From Rhodoferax aquaticus (GTDB lineage: Bacteria > Pseudomonadota > Gammaproteobacteria > Burkholderiales > Burkholderiaceae_C), in NCBI RefSeq assembly GCF_006974105.1, contig NZ_CP036282.1, forward strand, positions 2,046,001 through 2,110,000: 64,000 nucleotides of DNA, given 5' to 3'. The notes beneath the pieces were generated by a model. It was not told the DNA's origin. It saw nothing but the letters and a program-made list of their open reading frames with translations, and made no database searches. Within the stretch, counting starts at the first letter, position 1. Each line of letters opens with the position of its first letter. The translations under genes and the position numbers were made by a program. Of the stretch, positions 29,701 to 38,087 are shown one piece after another.

Positions 29701-30761
29701 GAGTTCTCCACCACCGTGCGGTTGAACAAAATGCGCTTTTCCGTTCTCTTGCGCTCGGTGATGTCAATCATCCAAGCCAAGATGCCAGGCTTGCCCTCAT
29801 GGTCGGTCGGCATGTAAGTGACTTGCAGGTCGCGCACTGTGTGGTTGGGGCAGTACATCTGCAGCTCCAAGTCATTCACCACCCCATGCGACTTAATCTC
29901 TTGCACGATGCGGCTGCGGTCCTCGGGCACCACCAAGGCATTGGAGGCGGCATCTCCCACTTTCATATCGATCAGCTCGGTGATGCGCGGGTTGGCAAAA
30001 CGAATAATGCCCTCGCTGCTGACGGCTACGCCCACAGGGGCCACGTCCAAAATGTTCTGTAAGCGGCTGGCCTGCGTGTGCAGCCTATGGATCAGGGTAT
30101 CGACGGTTTGTGCAATCAAGGAGGCATTGACCAAGAGCAGCACGACCAGTTGCGACCAAAGGTACAGGTTGAAGTGGTGCAGCCGTTGGGCTTCAGTCTC
30201 CACCGTAGGCGTGCCAAACACACCATAGAGTCCGTCCAAGGCCCGCATACCAAATACCACGCCTGCTACGACCACCGGCCACAACAACCCGATAGCACCG
30301 GCCCTGCTGTAGTGCGGACGAATGGCGCGATAGCACTCCTGCACTGCCATCAACGCAATGGCCGAGGCGGCCCCGTACACCCCCACGCTGCCCAAAGCAC
30401 TTAAATCACCGGCGTGGGCAAGGCCCACCACCAGAATCCCTGCGCCAGCGGCAACCGCTAAGTCACGCCGGTAGGTGCAATGCAGGCCATGCAGTTCACG
30501 CATGCCAGAGCGAAATAAGACGGTACCGCCTAGGTACAGCAGGTCTGCCCCATTGAAGGTTTGGTAGAACGCGACAAAACTCACGTTGGAGTCTCTGAAA
30601 AACGGGACGATGTCGCCCAGCACCAGCAAGAAATTGGCCGCACAGAAATGCCGACTGGCCGTGCGCGTGCTGTCGGTACTGAAGCCAAACGTGGACCACC
30701 CTAAGCACGCCAAGGTGGATATCAGCAGCAACACATTGGCAAGTGTTCCGGGATCGGTCAT
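26721..30761 (-). CDS. Membrane hybrid sensor histidine kinase (PAS-HisKA-HATPase-REC-REC-Hpt)
   Basis: 1346 aa. The N-terminal region (about 1-230) has six to seven hydrophobic helices and no recognised sensor name. Three PAS-like domains follow (about 235-350, 360-480, 480-590), then HisKA with phospho-acceptor His610 in NMSHEIRTPMN, and HATPase with KYGGTGLGL. Two receiver domains have acceptors Asp901 and Asp1046, and an Hpt domain has His1194 (AHTVKGLAGNIG). All acceptor residues are present, so an intramolecular phosphorelay of the ArcB/BarA type is plausible, with the adjacent HD-GYP regulator as output. It starts 24 bases after the REC-REC-kinase gene; the cluster is likely one transcript. 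Confidence 0.93.
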   Translation of the reverse strand: MTDPGTLANVLLLISTLACLGWSTFGFSTDSTRTASRHFCAANFLLVLGDIVPFFRDSNVSFVAFYQTFNGADLLYLGGTVLFRSGMRELHGLHCTYRRDLAVAAGAGILVVGLAHAGDLSALGSVGVYGAASAIALMAVQECYRAIRPHYSRAGAIGLLWPVVVAGVVFGMRALDGLYGVFGTPTVETEAQRLHHFNLYLWSQLVVLLLVNASLIAQTVDTLIHRLHTQASRLQNILDVAPVGVAVSSEGIIRFANPRITELIDMKVGDAASNALVVPEDRSRIVQEIKSHGVVNDLELQMYCPNHTVRDLQVTYMPTDHEGKPGILAWMIDITERKRTEKRILFNRTVVENSEPMFWADPHTMTVAYANQAALALIEATLEQVIGSKVPAPFLHKFAGDDGASLVDTLRDAARPLRFETRYVRSNSVAIDVDVSCYIAEDDERSLIIASMRDITDQKRAERALRQASDEQSAIFEAATIGIAFIKDSIVVRANHKLDELFGWDHGELVGKPPQIWLDESVRNGEGPYTDIKAHGVHFSTQELYRKDGSRIWCRLSGSAIDMNDLSRGTVWMMDDVTAERIAAQTMRQAKELAEDATRMKSDFLANMSHEIRTPMNAIIGMSHLALKTDLDAKQRNYIEKVDSAARNLLGIINDILDFSKIEAGKMQFESAEFHLEDVMENLADLSVIKAQDKGLELLFDIAPDVPTALVGDSLRLGQVLLNLVGNAIKFTERGEITVAIRTLPGAPADHIKLQFDISDTGVGLSEDQRNKLFSAFSQADASTTRKYGGTGLGLTISKRLVELMQGDISVQSHPGLGSTFSFTGMFGLQIEQRPRLEMDSDVADLRILVVDDNARAREIMLAILESQKFKAHAVHSGTQALAALEEAQAHGQPYGLVLMDWMMPEMDGLSSIQRIRADPSLHHTPAFVMVTAHSRDELLEQAQGTKIDGLLLKPVGPSALLDSILTALGKDVVTRGRKHQRQEANQEALQKVRGAYLLLVEDNLVNQELALEIMQGAGIRVDVANNGAEAVAMVEKTAYDGVLMDCQMPVMDGFEATRLLRANERFATLPILAMTANAMSGDKEQCLAAGMNDHIGKPIDVNQLFNSLAKWVVPSDPANNTPANAASAPSQASDSLPAIAGLDIGSAMRRMDGNVQLMRKLITRFVETQSDAMQRIQEALRQGDTDTATREAHTVKGLAGNIGASQVMALAGNAESALRKQDAAATTAALQELAQALAETVLNIRSALTLGAHDALGAEAPDVATAQAAAPLDLETLGNSMRQLAELLAEDDARSAKLADSLAADLRNAGQGAASSQLQKLISKYEFESALDKLREIAQALSITL

Positions 30762-30785
30762 GGTGGGTGGCCTTTGCGGTTGCGG

Positions 30786-32420
30786 TCAGGGGCGCGTGTC
30801 TTTCACTTCGCTATGGAGGGCATACGGCAGCTGCACTGTGAGCGTGGTGCTAGGTGTGTCGTCGCTGGTGGACATGGCAATCTCACCTTGTTGCGTAACT
30901 GCAAACAACTTGGCAGAGAAGGTGCCAAGCCCTGTGCCATCTTGCTTGCCGGACGTTGAAAACTTGTCAAAAAACGTGTCGCGTATGTCTTTGGGCACCG
31001 CGCCCAGGTTGTGGATTTTGACCAGCACCTTGCCGTTGACAATGTCTAGGTCTACTTGGATGGCGCTTCCAGTGGGTGCCGCCTCCATGGCGTTTTTCAG
31101 TAGGTTGTTGAACATGGAGTAGCACAGCAACTCATCCCCCATCACGGGGTAGGCGTCTGGCGTCTCCGCAGCGGAGCCCTTGTTGGCGAACTGCAACGTG
31201 ATCTGTCGCGCGCCAAGCTCTGAGCGCATTTCCTTGGCAATACGCTGCAGCAAGGGGCCAAGCTCTACGGTACTGGGGTGGTACTCATACGTGCCTTGTT
31301 CCATCTTGTAGAGGTCCAGCGACAGATTGACCATACCCAGCACGCTGTAGGCCGCTTGTTCTATGTACTTGACGATTTCCTTGTGGTTGTTGGACATCAG
31401 GTTGTCGCTCAACAGGCTAGACGAAAAACTGATGATCCCTGCAATCGGGTTTTTGAGGTCGTGTTGGGCAATGCGCTCCACCTCGTCGCGCAGGCGGATG
31501 TTGTCTTCCAGCACGGCATTTTTTTCGATGAGCGCAATGCGGTTGCGTTTGAGTTCGGCGAACGATCGCCGCAATTTGAGGTGGGTCTCAATGCGCGCTT
31601 TGAGGATGGGCGGCTCCGCAGGCTTGCTCACAAAGTCCACAGCGCCGAGCGCAAAGCCTTTGGTGACGTCGGTGGTGTCGCTCATGGCTGTTAAGAAAAT
31701 GACGGGAATGTCGGCTGTGAGCGGGTTGGCCTTGATGCGCTTGCACACCTCAAAACCATCCATGTCGGGCATCATCACGTCCAACAAAATGAGGTCAGGT
31801 ATTTTTCCTGAGTCCAAGATTTTGAGTGCACGCTCGCCACTATTGGCCGCTTTGACTTGGTAGTCGTCTCCCAGCAGCGCGACCAATACATCCAAGTTGT
31901 CCGGCACGTCGTCTACTACCAAGAGCACCGGCTTGGTGGCCACCACATTGGGGTCGGCAAGGGTGGTGATGCGGCTGGCAGCGGGGAGGGCGTTGCGCGT
32001 AACCACCGGCACGTGGCGACTGGACCGCAGGCTGATGGGCCGTGGGTGCTCAATCACTTTGCGAACTTTGGCCTCCAGCGCGCCCACGTTGAAAGGCTTG
32101 ACCATGTACTCGGACACGCCTGCCTCAATGGCCACTTGCACTTGGTGGCGCTCGGTCTCTGCCGTCATCATGAGAACTGGCAAATTGCTGTATTTGGCGC
32201 TGGCGCGAATGGTCTTGAGCAGCTCTAAGCCTGTCATCACGGGCATGTTCCAGTCCGAGATCACCACATCAATCTTTTGGTTTTGCAAGATGCGCCACGC
32301 ATCAGCGCCGTTGTTGGCCGTGATGACATGCTTCATGCCCATTTGTTGCAAGCTATTGGTGAGAATGCGGCGCATGCCCTCCATATCGTCGACCACCAAA
32401 AAAACTGTGCTCAGGTTCAT
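30786..32420 (-). CDS. REC-REC-histidine kinase
   Basis: 544 aa from ATG 32420 (MNLSTVFLVVDDMEGMRRI); 17 extra upstream codons exist in frame but lack the look of protein. Receiver 1 is CheY-like with Asp56 (VVISDWNMPVM). Receiver 2 has Asp214 (LILLDVMMPDMDG). The C-terminal kinase has a HisKA-like box with His320 in IAQHDLKNPIAG and an HATPase domain with DGTGLGTFSAKL. There are no membrane helices, so it is cytosolic. Two receivers in front of a kinase suggest it integrates signals from other kinases, and the CheY-like first receiver may bind the flagellar or chemotaxis machinery. It lies between the PilZ gene and the hybrid kinase. Confidence 0.9.
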   Translation of the reverse strand: MNLSTVFLVVDDMEGMRRILTNSLQQMGMKHVITANNGADAWRILQNQKIDVVISDWNMPVMTGLELLKTIRASAKYSNLPVLMMTAETERHQVQVAIEAGVSEYMVKPFNVGALEAKVRKVIEHPRPISLRSSRHVPVVTRNALPAASRITTLADPNVVATKPVLLVVDDVPDNLDVLVALLGDDYQVKAANSGERALKILDSGKIPDLILLDVMMPDMDGFEVCKRIKANPLTADIPVIFLTAMSDTTDVTKGFALGAVDFVSKPAEPPILKARIETHLKLRRSFAELKRNRIALIEKNAVLEDNIRLRDEVERIAQHDLKNPIAGIISFSSSLLSDNLMSNNHKEIVKYIEQAAYSVLGMVNLSLDLYKMEQGTYEYHPSTVELGPLLQRIAKEMRSELGARQITLQFANKGSAAETPDAYPVMGDELLCYSMFNNLLKNAMEAAPTGSAIQVDLDIVNGKVLVKIHNLGAVPKDIRDTFFDKFSTSGKQDGTGLGTFSAKLFAVTQQGEIAMSTSDDTPSTTLTVQLPYALHSEVKDTRP

Positions 32421-32586
32421 AGTGCAACTCGGGTCGGTTTGCGCTCCTGGGTGGCAGCGCACTGGATACAACGAACGAAGGCAACCCTCCTACAGCGGAA
32501 GTTGCGTCGATAAGTCTAGCCCCAATCGCTGTTGGGTGGGGAGGGAAATAGGGGCGAAGTGCAGCCGTGCTCTAGGCGATGGCCCT

Positions 32587-33276
32587 TCATTTGCGCGGTG
32601 TTTGCGTCAGGTAGTGCAGGGCTAGCTTGGCTTGCTGTGTGGTGGCACCGAACGCCATGCCAATGCAAAACTGCTGATCTTCGCCGGCGGGGTTGTTGTG
32701 GCAAATGCGTGCAGCCACCGTGATGGGTAGTGGTTCGCCTTCTATTTCTGCGGAAATAGTGAGCGTAATCGCCCCCCCGATAGGACCCACGGGGCTGGAT
32801 GCTTTCACCATGGCACCTGCCATGCTGATATCCACCAACTGCCCCTCCACCGCTGCAAGTTCGGCAATGCCGCTGGGCTCGCCCGTCCATAGCTGGCAGG
32901 GCCATGAGGTCTGGGTGCGCAGCGACTTGCGCACCGTGCGGCAGTCCACTTGTGCCGGGTAGGCCAACAAGGCGTAGGCAAATGGCTTTTCAAAGGTTTG
33001 AAGCACTTTGCTCAGGAAAGAAAACTCTAGCTGGCCTGTGAAGCCGCGCACGACACAGACGTCACCCTCCGTAAGGCCCGTGCTTTGCCCCTCTGGGCCC
33101 AAGGGGCCTACCATGACACCTTTGGACTCTATAGCTCCGTAAAACTGCGCCTCCGCTTTGGTCGTCCCCTCAACCAAGCGTCGGGTCTGCAAGGCCATGC
33201 CAGTGCGCAAGCCCAACAGCTTGAGGGGTAAGCGCTCTACCAGTTCAGGCCCAGGGGTGGTGGTTTGCTCTGACAC
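32587..33276 (-). CDS. PilZ-domain c-di-GMP-binding protein (YcgR-like)
   Basis: 229 aa, GTG start. The N-terminal half (about 15-110) is a YcgR-like domain. The C-terminal PilZ domain (about 112-225) has both c-di-GMP contact motifs: RKSLR (the RxxxR motif) and DISMAG (the D/NxSxxG motif). YcgR-type proteins brake flagellar rotation or control other c-di-GMP outputs. It is next to kinases and an HD-GYP phosphodiesterase on the same strand, so the cluster contains both removal of and response to c-di-GMP. The a/b hydrolase gene ends three bases upstream. Confidence 0.88.
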   Translation of the reverse strand: MSEQTTTPGPELVERLPLKLLGLRTGMALQTRRLVEGTTKAEAQFYGAIESKGVMVGPLGPEGQSTGLTEGDVCVVRGFTGQLEFSFLSKVLQTFEKPFAYALLAYPAQVDCRTVRKSLRTQTSWPCQLWTGEPSGIAELAAVEGQLVDISMAGAMVKASSPVGPIGGAITLTISAEIEGEPLPITVAARICHNNPAGEDQQFCIGMAFGATTQQAKLALHYLTQTPRK

Positions 33277-33279
33277 GGC

Positions 33280-34317
33280 TCAGTTTTGGGCTTGAGGCAA
33301 GGATTTGGTCCATTTGGTGATGGTGGTGACCATAGGGGCCACTGCAGCAGGGTCTTTGATGTCCCCCGCCAATACATGTTGCCCTACGCTTTTGCTATAG
33401 GTTACCGCTTCCAGGGCTTTGAGTGGGGCACCTACGCGGGTGAAGGCGGCTTGCGTTTCTGTGGGGTCCACGGTTTCATCCTGTTCGCTGTACAGCATGA
33501 TGACCGGGGTTTGAAATACAGAGAGGTCGCTCTCCCGCACGTTCTTGACCAAAGCCATCATGGGAAATATGGCGCGGGTGGGGTAGCTTGTGGTCCACCC
33601 GTTGGCTTCGCGGTCATTGGCAGGCGTCCAACCACGGGTTTCGCCTTCTAAAGTCAGCGCGATGGTCTTGCCCCAAGGGCCGTTGATCAATTCAGCACGC
33701 TTATCTTTGGGGCCAAAGTTGGGCGATACGAAGGCATACGCTGCCACTTTGTTGCTGTCAGGAGACGTTGCAAACCAAGTTGCCAGCGTTGCCCCTGTGG
33801 AAACAGCAATGACCAAGACTCTATCGCCCAATGTGTTACCAATGCGCACGGCTTCTTGGGCATCCGCCATCCAGTCTTGTACGCTCGCATCACCCATGGC
33901 GGCACCCGCACGGCCATGGCCGGTGAGCCGGGTGTAGAACAAGTTTGCGCCCAGTTCCTTGGCCACTAAGTCGGCCACTGGCGCAGTTTCTATACGGCTC
34001 GCAGAAAAGCCATGCAGGTACACCACAGCCCATGGGGTACGTGTCTTTGCCTCAGTCGCCCACACAATGCCTTTTTGGTTGTTGGGCTTGATGTCGGTGT
34101 ACGCAGCCTCACTGGCTTTGACCCAGTTGTCCAGTTCCGCAATCGCCTGAGGTGGTGCCGCCCGGGTCGTTGGTGTGTTGGGGCCAAACTCGTTGCGGGG
34201 CCCCACAAAAAACAGCGCTGCCAATACGCCCAAAGTAGCGAGTAGCCCAAGCACGATGCGCAACCACAGTTGAGGTGCCGTGAAAGCGGTGCCAACGGCA
34301 TCGGTGTAGTTGGGCAT
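33280..34317 (-). CDS. Membrane-anchored alpha/beta hydrolase
   Basis: 345 aa from ATG 34317, with CAGGAG nine bases upstream; a longer open frame continues 41 codons further up but is not protein-like. An N-terminal hydrophobic helix (LWLRIVLGLLATLGVLAALFF) acts as signal or anchor. The hydrolase core has VYLHGFSASR (oxyanion side), nucleophile region VIAVSTGATLA, and a late VGQHVLAGD with the candidate catalytic His. The nucleophile elbow reads AVSTGA rather than the textbook GxSxG, so Ser within STG is the likely nucleophile. The substrate is unknown, perhaps a lipid or ester. It is the first gene of the minus-strand block. Confidence 0.85.
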   Translation of the reverse strand: MPNYTDAVGTAFTAPQLWLRIVLGLLATLGVLAALFFVGPRNEFGPNTPTTRAAPPQAIAELDNWVKASEAAYTDIKPNNQKGIVWATEAKTRTPWAVVYLHGFSASRIETAPVADLVAKELGANLFYTRLTGHGRAGAAMGDASVQDWMADAQEAVRIGNTLGDRVLVIAVSTGATLATWFATSPDSNKVAAYAFVSPNFGPKDKRAELINGPWGKTIALTLEGETRGWTPANDREANGWTTSYPTRAIFPMMALVKNVRESDLSVFQTPVIMLYSEQDETVDPTETQAAFTRVGAPLKALEAVTYSKSVGQHVLAGDIKDPAAVAPMVTTITKWTKSLPQAQN

Positions 34318-34522
34318 TCGGTTCTCCTGCGATGAATGGCTGTAGTGCTTTGGATGCTTGGCCTGTGGCCTCAAAGATGCCGAAGGAAAGATCGGCAAAT
34401 AGAAGCCATGCGCAAGCCGCTGTTGTCTAAGATAGTACACCGACTACACCATGGTTTTTTTGGCGGCTTTACGACAAGTGCCAATGCCCGTGGTGCACGA
34501 AGCTCAAACAATGGAGGTCTCT

Positions 34523-35020
34523 ATGCGGTTTTTTGCTTGGCGTACTGCCACGGCCTTGGGGCTTGTGGGTCTGCTTATAGGTTGCGCACGCGTGTCTGAG
34601 ACCAGTTTGCTGCTGTTTTCTACCTTGCTGCCGGCGACCTTGGTGGTTGACGGGCAATTGCTGCAAGGGGATATGCAGCTTTTGCCAGACCGCACGGGCA
34701 CCATGACAGTGCGCAGCCAGCGCACAGCCAAAACACTACAGCCTTCTGAAGCTGCGCCCCTCGTAAGTTGTGTGGGGCAGTTGCGCTACAGCGCGACCAT
34801 GCATGGTGTGATTGATTTGCGTTGCAATGCCGGCGTAGAAACAGAATTGCGCTTTAACATGCTCAGTGCAACCCGGGGCTACGCCTACGGGCAGACCCCC
34901 CAAGGCCCGGTGAGCGCCACCTTTGGTTTGAACACGCGTGAGGCGCGTGCGTACCTTACCCTGCCGCCCGGCAAGCAGTTGGTGGATACGGGGGATAGTT
35001 ATTTCTTTGAGCTTCGTTAA
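34523..35020 (+). CDS. Small lipoprotein of unknown function
   Basis: 165 aa from ATG 34523, chosen because GGAGG lies at 34513-34517. It has a lipoprotein signal (basic start, hydrophobic core, lipobox LLIGC) and would be lipidated at that Cys. The mature part is rich in beta-strand patterns and closes with [20 protein letters not shown] do not recognise a family. It is 11 bases before the FAD oxidoreductase gene, so they may be co-transcribed, though a functional link is not evident. Confidence 0.75.
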   Translation: MRFFAWRTATALGLVGLLIGCARVSETSLLLFSTLLPATLVVDGQLLQGDMQLLPDRTGTMTVRSQRTAKTLQPSEAAPLVSCVGQLRYSATMHGVIDLRCNAGVETELRFNMLSATRGYAYGQTPQGPVSATFGLNTREARAYLTLPPGKQLVDTGDSYFFELR

Positions 35021-35031
35021 GGGATTCGGGT

Positions 35032-36132
35032 GTGGAAACTGTAGATTGCGTGGTGGTTGGTGCGGGTGTGATCGGCTTGGCCGTAGCGCGGGCCTTGGCC
35101 TTGGGGGGGAGAGAAGTGTGGGTACTGGAGGCGGAAAACGCCATAGGCACCCAAACCAGCGCCCGCAATAGCGAGGTGATTCATGCGGGCATTTATTACC
35201 CCGCTGGCTCTTTAAAGGCTCGGTTATGCGTGCAGGGCAAGACCATGCTGTATGACTACTGCGCCAGCCGTGGCGTGGCGCACCAACGCTGCGGCAAGCT
35301 CATTGTGGCTACCAACGCCACGCAACTGGCCGAGCTGCAGAACATCATCTACAAAGCGCAAGCCAACGGCGTGCATGACTTGCAGCTTTTGTCTGCAACA
35401 CAGGCCCAGGCTCTAGAGCCAGCGCTGCAATGCGTGGGCGCTTTGCTGTCACCGTCCACTGGCATTGTGGACAGCCACGCGCTGATGCTGTCTTTGTTGG
35501 CCGACTTGGAGAATGCAGGCGGTACTTTGGCGCTGAATTCGGCTGTGGCGCGCATGCACTATGCGCAAGATGCTATTGAAGTGGTAGCGGAGGATGGAAC
35601 GCAGCTGCGCGCGCGCACAGTGGTCAACGCAGCGGGCCATGGCGCGGTCGCACTGGCAGGCCATACGCAAGGCCTTCCCCAAGCTAAGCTGCCCACCGCC
35701 TACTTTGCCAAAGGCAGTTACTTTGCCTTGGCAGGCCGAGCCCCGTTTTCTCGTCTGATTTACCCCGTGCCTGAAAAAGCCGGTTTGGGCGTGCACCTCA
35801 CGCTGGACTTGGGCGGGCAAGCCAAGTTTGGGCCGGATGTGCAATGGGTAGAGCGGGCCGACGATCTGCAGGTGGAGGCAGCCCGGGGCGATGCGTTCTA
35901 TGCCGAGGTGCGCAAGTATTGGCCTGCCTTGCCCGACGGGGCGCTGAGCCCTGCCTACGCGGGCATGCGGCCCAAAATCAGTGGGCCCCAAGAGGCGGCG
36001 GCTGATTTCTGCATCCAAGGCCCGCGCGACCACGGCGTGCCCGGCTTGGTGAACCTGATGGGACTCGAATCCCCCGGCCTGACCAGCGCGTTGGCCATTG
36101 GTGCATTCGTGCAAGGGCTGCTGGAGCCCTAG
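35032..36132 (+). CDS. lhgO: FAD-dependent oxidoreductase, LhgO/YgaF-like
   Basis: 366 aa, GTG start. N-terminal Rossmann motif [17 protein letters not shown] with the acidic ribose-binding residue in VWVLEAE, then [15 protein letters not shown], a signature of L-2-hydroxyglutarate oxidases, and a C-terminal [10 protein letters not shown] plus [20 protein letters not shown] closing the FAD site. The family oxidises L-2-hydroxyglutarate to 2-oxoglutarate and passes electrons to the quinone pool. Other short-chain hydroxyacid substrates cannot be excluded. A dispersed repeat fills the space to convergent pyrD. Confidence 0.85.
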   Translation: METVDCVVVGAGVIGLAVARALALGGREVWVLEAENAIGTQTSARNSEVIHAGIYYPAGSLKARLCVQGKTMLYDYCASRGVAHQRCGKLIVATNATQLAELQNIIYKAQANGVHDLQLLSATQAQALEPALQCVGALLSPSTGIVDSHALMLSLLADLENAGGTLALNSAVARMHYAQDAIEVVAEDGTQLRARTVVNAAGHGAVALAGHTQGLPQAKLPTAYFAKGSYFALAGRAPFSRLIYPVPEKAGLGVHLTLDLGGQAKFGPDVQWVERADDLQVEAARGDAFYAEVRKYWPALPDGALSPAYAGMRPKISGPQEAAADFCIQGPRDHGVPGLVNLMGLESPGLTSALAIGAFVQGLLEP

Positions 36133-36162
36133 CGAGGGGCCGTCCAAACCAGCTTTCTTTGG

Positions 36163-36221
36163 CTGCTTGGGTTGCTACTGTTTATATAGCTACTCGCGCA
36201 ATATGCATGGGCGCTAGAGCC
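36163..36221 (+). repeat. Copy 2 of dispersed repeat A, intergenic between lhgO and pyrD
   Basis: Between convergent genes. The left block TTGGGTTGCTAC (36167-36178) matches the copy in the acyl-CoA hydrolase gene; the right block TATGCATGGGCGCTA (36202-36216) matches the hrpA copy in reverse complement. The centre holds TATATAGCTACTCGCGCA. Being intergenic, it is the reference copy for the two coding-region copies. Confidence 0.8.
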
Positions 36222-36222
36222 C

Positions 36223-37305
36223 TTATTTGCCCATGTTTTTGATCGCCAAGGCCGCATCGGCCACCAGTTGGGGGCCTTGGTAGATCAGGCCGGTGTAAAT
36301 CTGCACCACATCGGCCCCCGCTTTGATTTTGCTCACTGCGTCGGCTGCACTCATGATGCCGCCCACGCCAATGATGGGGAACTTTGGCCCCAGCGCCGCA
36401 CGCAGTTGCGCAATCACGCGGTTACTCATTTCAAGCACCGGTGCGCCCGATAAGCCGCCTGCTTCTTGCGCATGGTCCATGCCCTGCACCGCGTCGCGGC
36501 TTAGAGTGGTGTTGGTGGCAATCACGCCATCCATCCCTTGGCGCAGCAGCGTGGCGGCAATGAGTTGAACTTGGGCCTCATCCAAGTCAGGGGCAATCTT
36601 TACAAAGATAGGTTTGCGCAGTGGGGTGACTCCACCTTTGCCGTCCGGTGTGCCGTTGTGGGTGGCCAGTACTTCACGGCGCTGGGCAATCGCGCTGAGT
36701 AAGCCATCCAGCGCTTCGTCACTTTGCAGCGCGCGCAGGTTTTTGGTGTTGGGGCTGGAAATGTTGACGGTGATGTAGTCCGCATGGGCGTACACGCCAT
36801 CCAAACACGCCAAATAGTCGCTGGTGGCTTGCTCGATGGGCGTTGCGGCGTTTTTACCGATGTTCAGGCCCAAGACCAAGCGCGGGCTCTTGGCTTGGCG
36901 CAGGCTGGAGCGCTGCACATTGTCAATAAACGCATCCAAACCTTCGTTGTTAAAGCCTAGGCGGTTGATCAGCGCGTTAGCCTTGGGCAAGCGGAACATG
37001 CGGGGTTTGGGGTTGCCGGGTTGGGCCTTGGGCGTCACCGTGCCTACTTCAACAAAGCCAAAGCCCATGGCGCTTAGGCCATCGATGCAGCGTGCATTCT
37101 TGTCCAAGCCTGCGGCCATACCGACGCGGTTGGGAAAGCGCAGGCCTGCCAACACAATGGGGTCATCCACTTGGGTATTGCAGTACGCCCACTGCAAGGG
37201 CGTGCCTTGGGCCTTAGCAAGTCCCGCCATGGTGACCTCATGGGCTGCCTCGGGGTCTAGGCTGAATAAAAAGCGACGGGCGAGACCGTAAGGCACAAGG
37301 GACAT
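36223..37305 (-). CDS. pyrD: Dihydroorotate dehydrogenase (quinone), class 2
   Basis: Fourth step of pyrimidine synthesis, membrane-associated, electrons to quinone; 360 aa. ATG 37305 ([16 protein letters not shown]) is used, with AGGAAT upstream; an in-frame ATG eight codons earlier is unlikely. The class 2 N-terminal amphipathic helix is present, then [17 protein letters not shown], the active-site loop with Ser ([12 protein letters not shown]) and the FMN-binding [19 protein letters not shown]. It is divergent from rpiA across 58 bases. Confidence 0.96.
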   Translation of the reverse strand: MSLVPYGLARRFLFSLDPEAAHEVTMAGLAKAQGTPLQWAYCNTQVDDPIVLAGLRFPNRVGMAAGLDKNARCIDGLSAMGFGFVEVGTVTPKAQPGNPKPRMFRLPKANALINRLGFNNEGLDAFIDNVQRSSLRQAKSPRLVLGLNIGKNAATPIEQATSDYLACLDGVYAHADYITVNISSPNTKNLRALQSDEALDGLLSAIAQRREVLATHNGTPDGKGGVTPLRKPIFVKIAPDLDEAQVQLIAATLLRQGMDGVIATNTTLSRDAVQGMDHAQEAGGLSGAPVLEMSNRVIAQLRAALGPKFPIIGVGGIMSAADAVSKIKAGADVVQIYTGLIYQGPQLVADAALAIKNMGK

Positions 37306-37363
37306 CGGATAATTCCTCCAGTATTTCAAACCGATTTGTAATTTGCTTGAGGGATTTTCTCAG

Positions 37364-38068
37364 ATGACCACACCATCCTCCGCCAACGCCCCGGCGCTCA
37401 CCCAAGACGAACTCAAAACACTGGTGGGGCAAGCTGCCTTGCAGTACGTGGTACGCGGTGAAATTGTGGGGGTGGGCACGGGCTCTACGGTCAATAAGTT
37501 CATTGACGCCCTGGCCACCATCAAAGACCAAATCAAAGGCGCGGTATCCAGTTCCGTGGCCAGCACCGAGCGCCTGCAGGCCTTGGGCATCCCGGTGTTT
37601 GACTGCAATGAGGTGACCCAACTGGCCGTGTACATCGACGGTGCGGACGAAATTGATGGCAAGGGCTATATGGTCAAGGGCGGTGGCGCGGCGCTCACCC
37701 GGGAGAAAATTGTGGCTGCCCAATCCACACAGTTTGTGTGTATTGCCGATGAGTCCAAGCTGGTGCAAACCTTGGGCAAGTTCCCCTTGCCTGTGGAGGT
37801 GATTCCCATGGCCAGCCAGCGGGTGATGCGCCAGTTCCAAGCCCTAGGCGGCAGCGCCAGCATTCGCCAAAAAGATGGCAAACCGCTGGTGACCGACAAC
37901 GGCCAGTGTATTGTGGATGTGACCGGCTTGCAAATTGCCGATCCACTGGCGTTTGAGGCTACCGTAAGCCAGTGGCCGGGCGTGGTGACGGTGGGGGTGT
38001 TTGCCGTGCAGCGTGCCCACGTGTGCTTGCTGGGCACGCCTGCAGGCGTGAAAACGCTGACGTTCTAA
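37364..38068 (+). CDS. rpiA: Ribose-5-phosphate isomerase A
   Basis: Interconverts ribose-5-phosphate and ribulose-5-phosphate; 234 aa. It starts at ATG 37364 (MTTPSS), since the upstream in-frame TTG has no support. Signatures are [13 protein letters not shown] (phosphate loop), DGADEID (catalytic Asp pair) and [14 protein letters not shown] with the catalytic Glu/Lys. The stop codon sits in a hairpin shared with the convergent gene. Confidence 0.96.
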   Translation: MTTPSSANAPALTQDELKTLVGQAALQYVVRGEIVGVGTGSTVNKFIDALATIKDQIKGAVSSSVASTERLQALGIPVFDCNEVTQLAVYIDGADEIDGKGYMVKGGGAALTREKIVAAQSTQFVCIADESKLVQTLGKFPLPVEVIPMASQRVMRQFQALGGSASIRQKDGKPLVTDNGQCIVDVTGLQIADPLAFEATVSQWPGVVTVGVFAVQRAHVCLLGTPAGVKTLTF

Positions 38069-38087
38069 AGCCGACGGCTTAGAACGT
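38060..38087. terminator. Shared hairpin over the convergent rpiA and DUF4124/glutaredoxin stops
   Basis: A 12-bp stem (ACGTTCTAA plus GCC against GGC plus TTAGAACGT) with a one-base bulge and GAC loop covers the rpiA TAA (38066-38068) and the opposing TAA (38079-38081). The T-run is weak on both sides. It probably ends or protects both transcripts. Confidence 0.6.
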
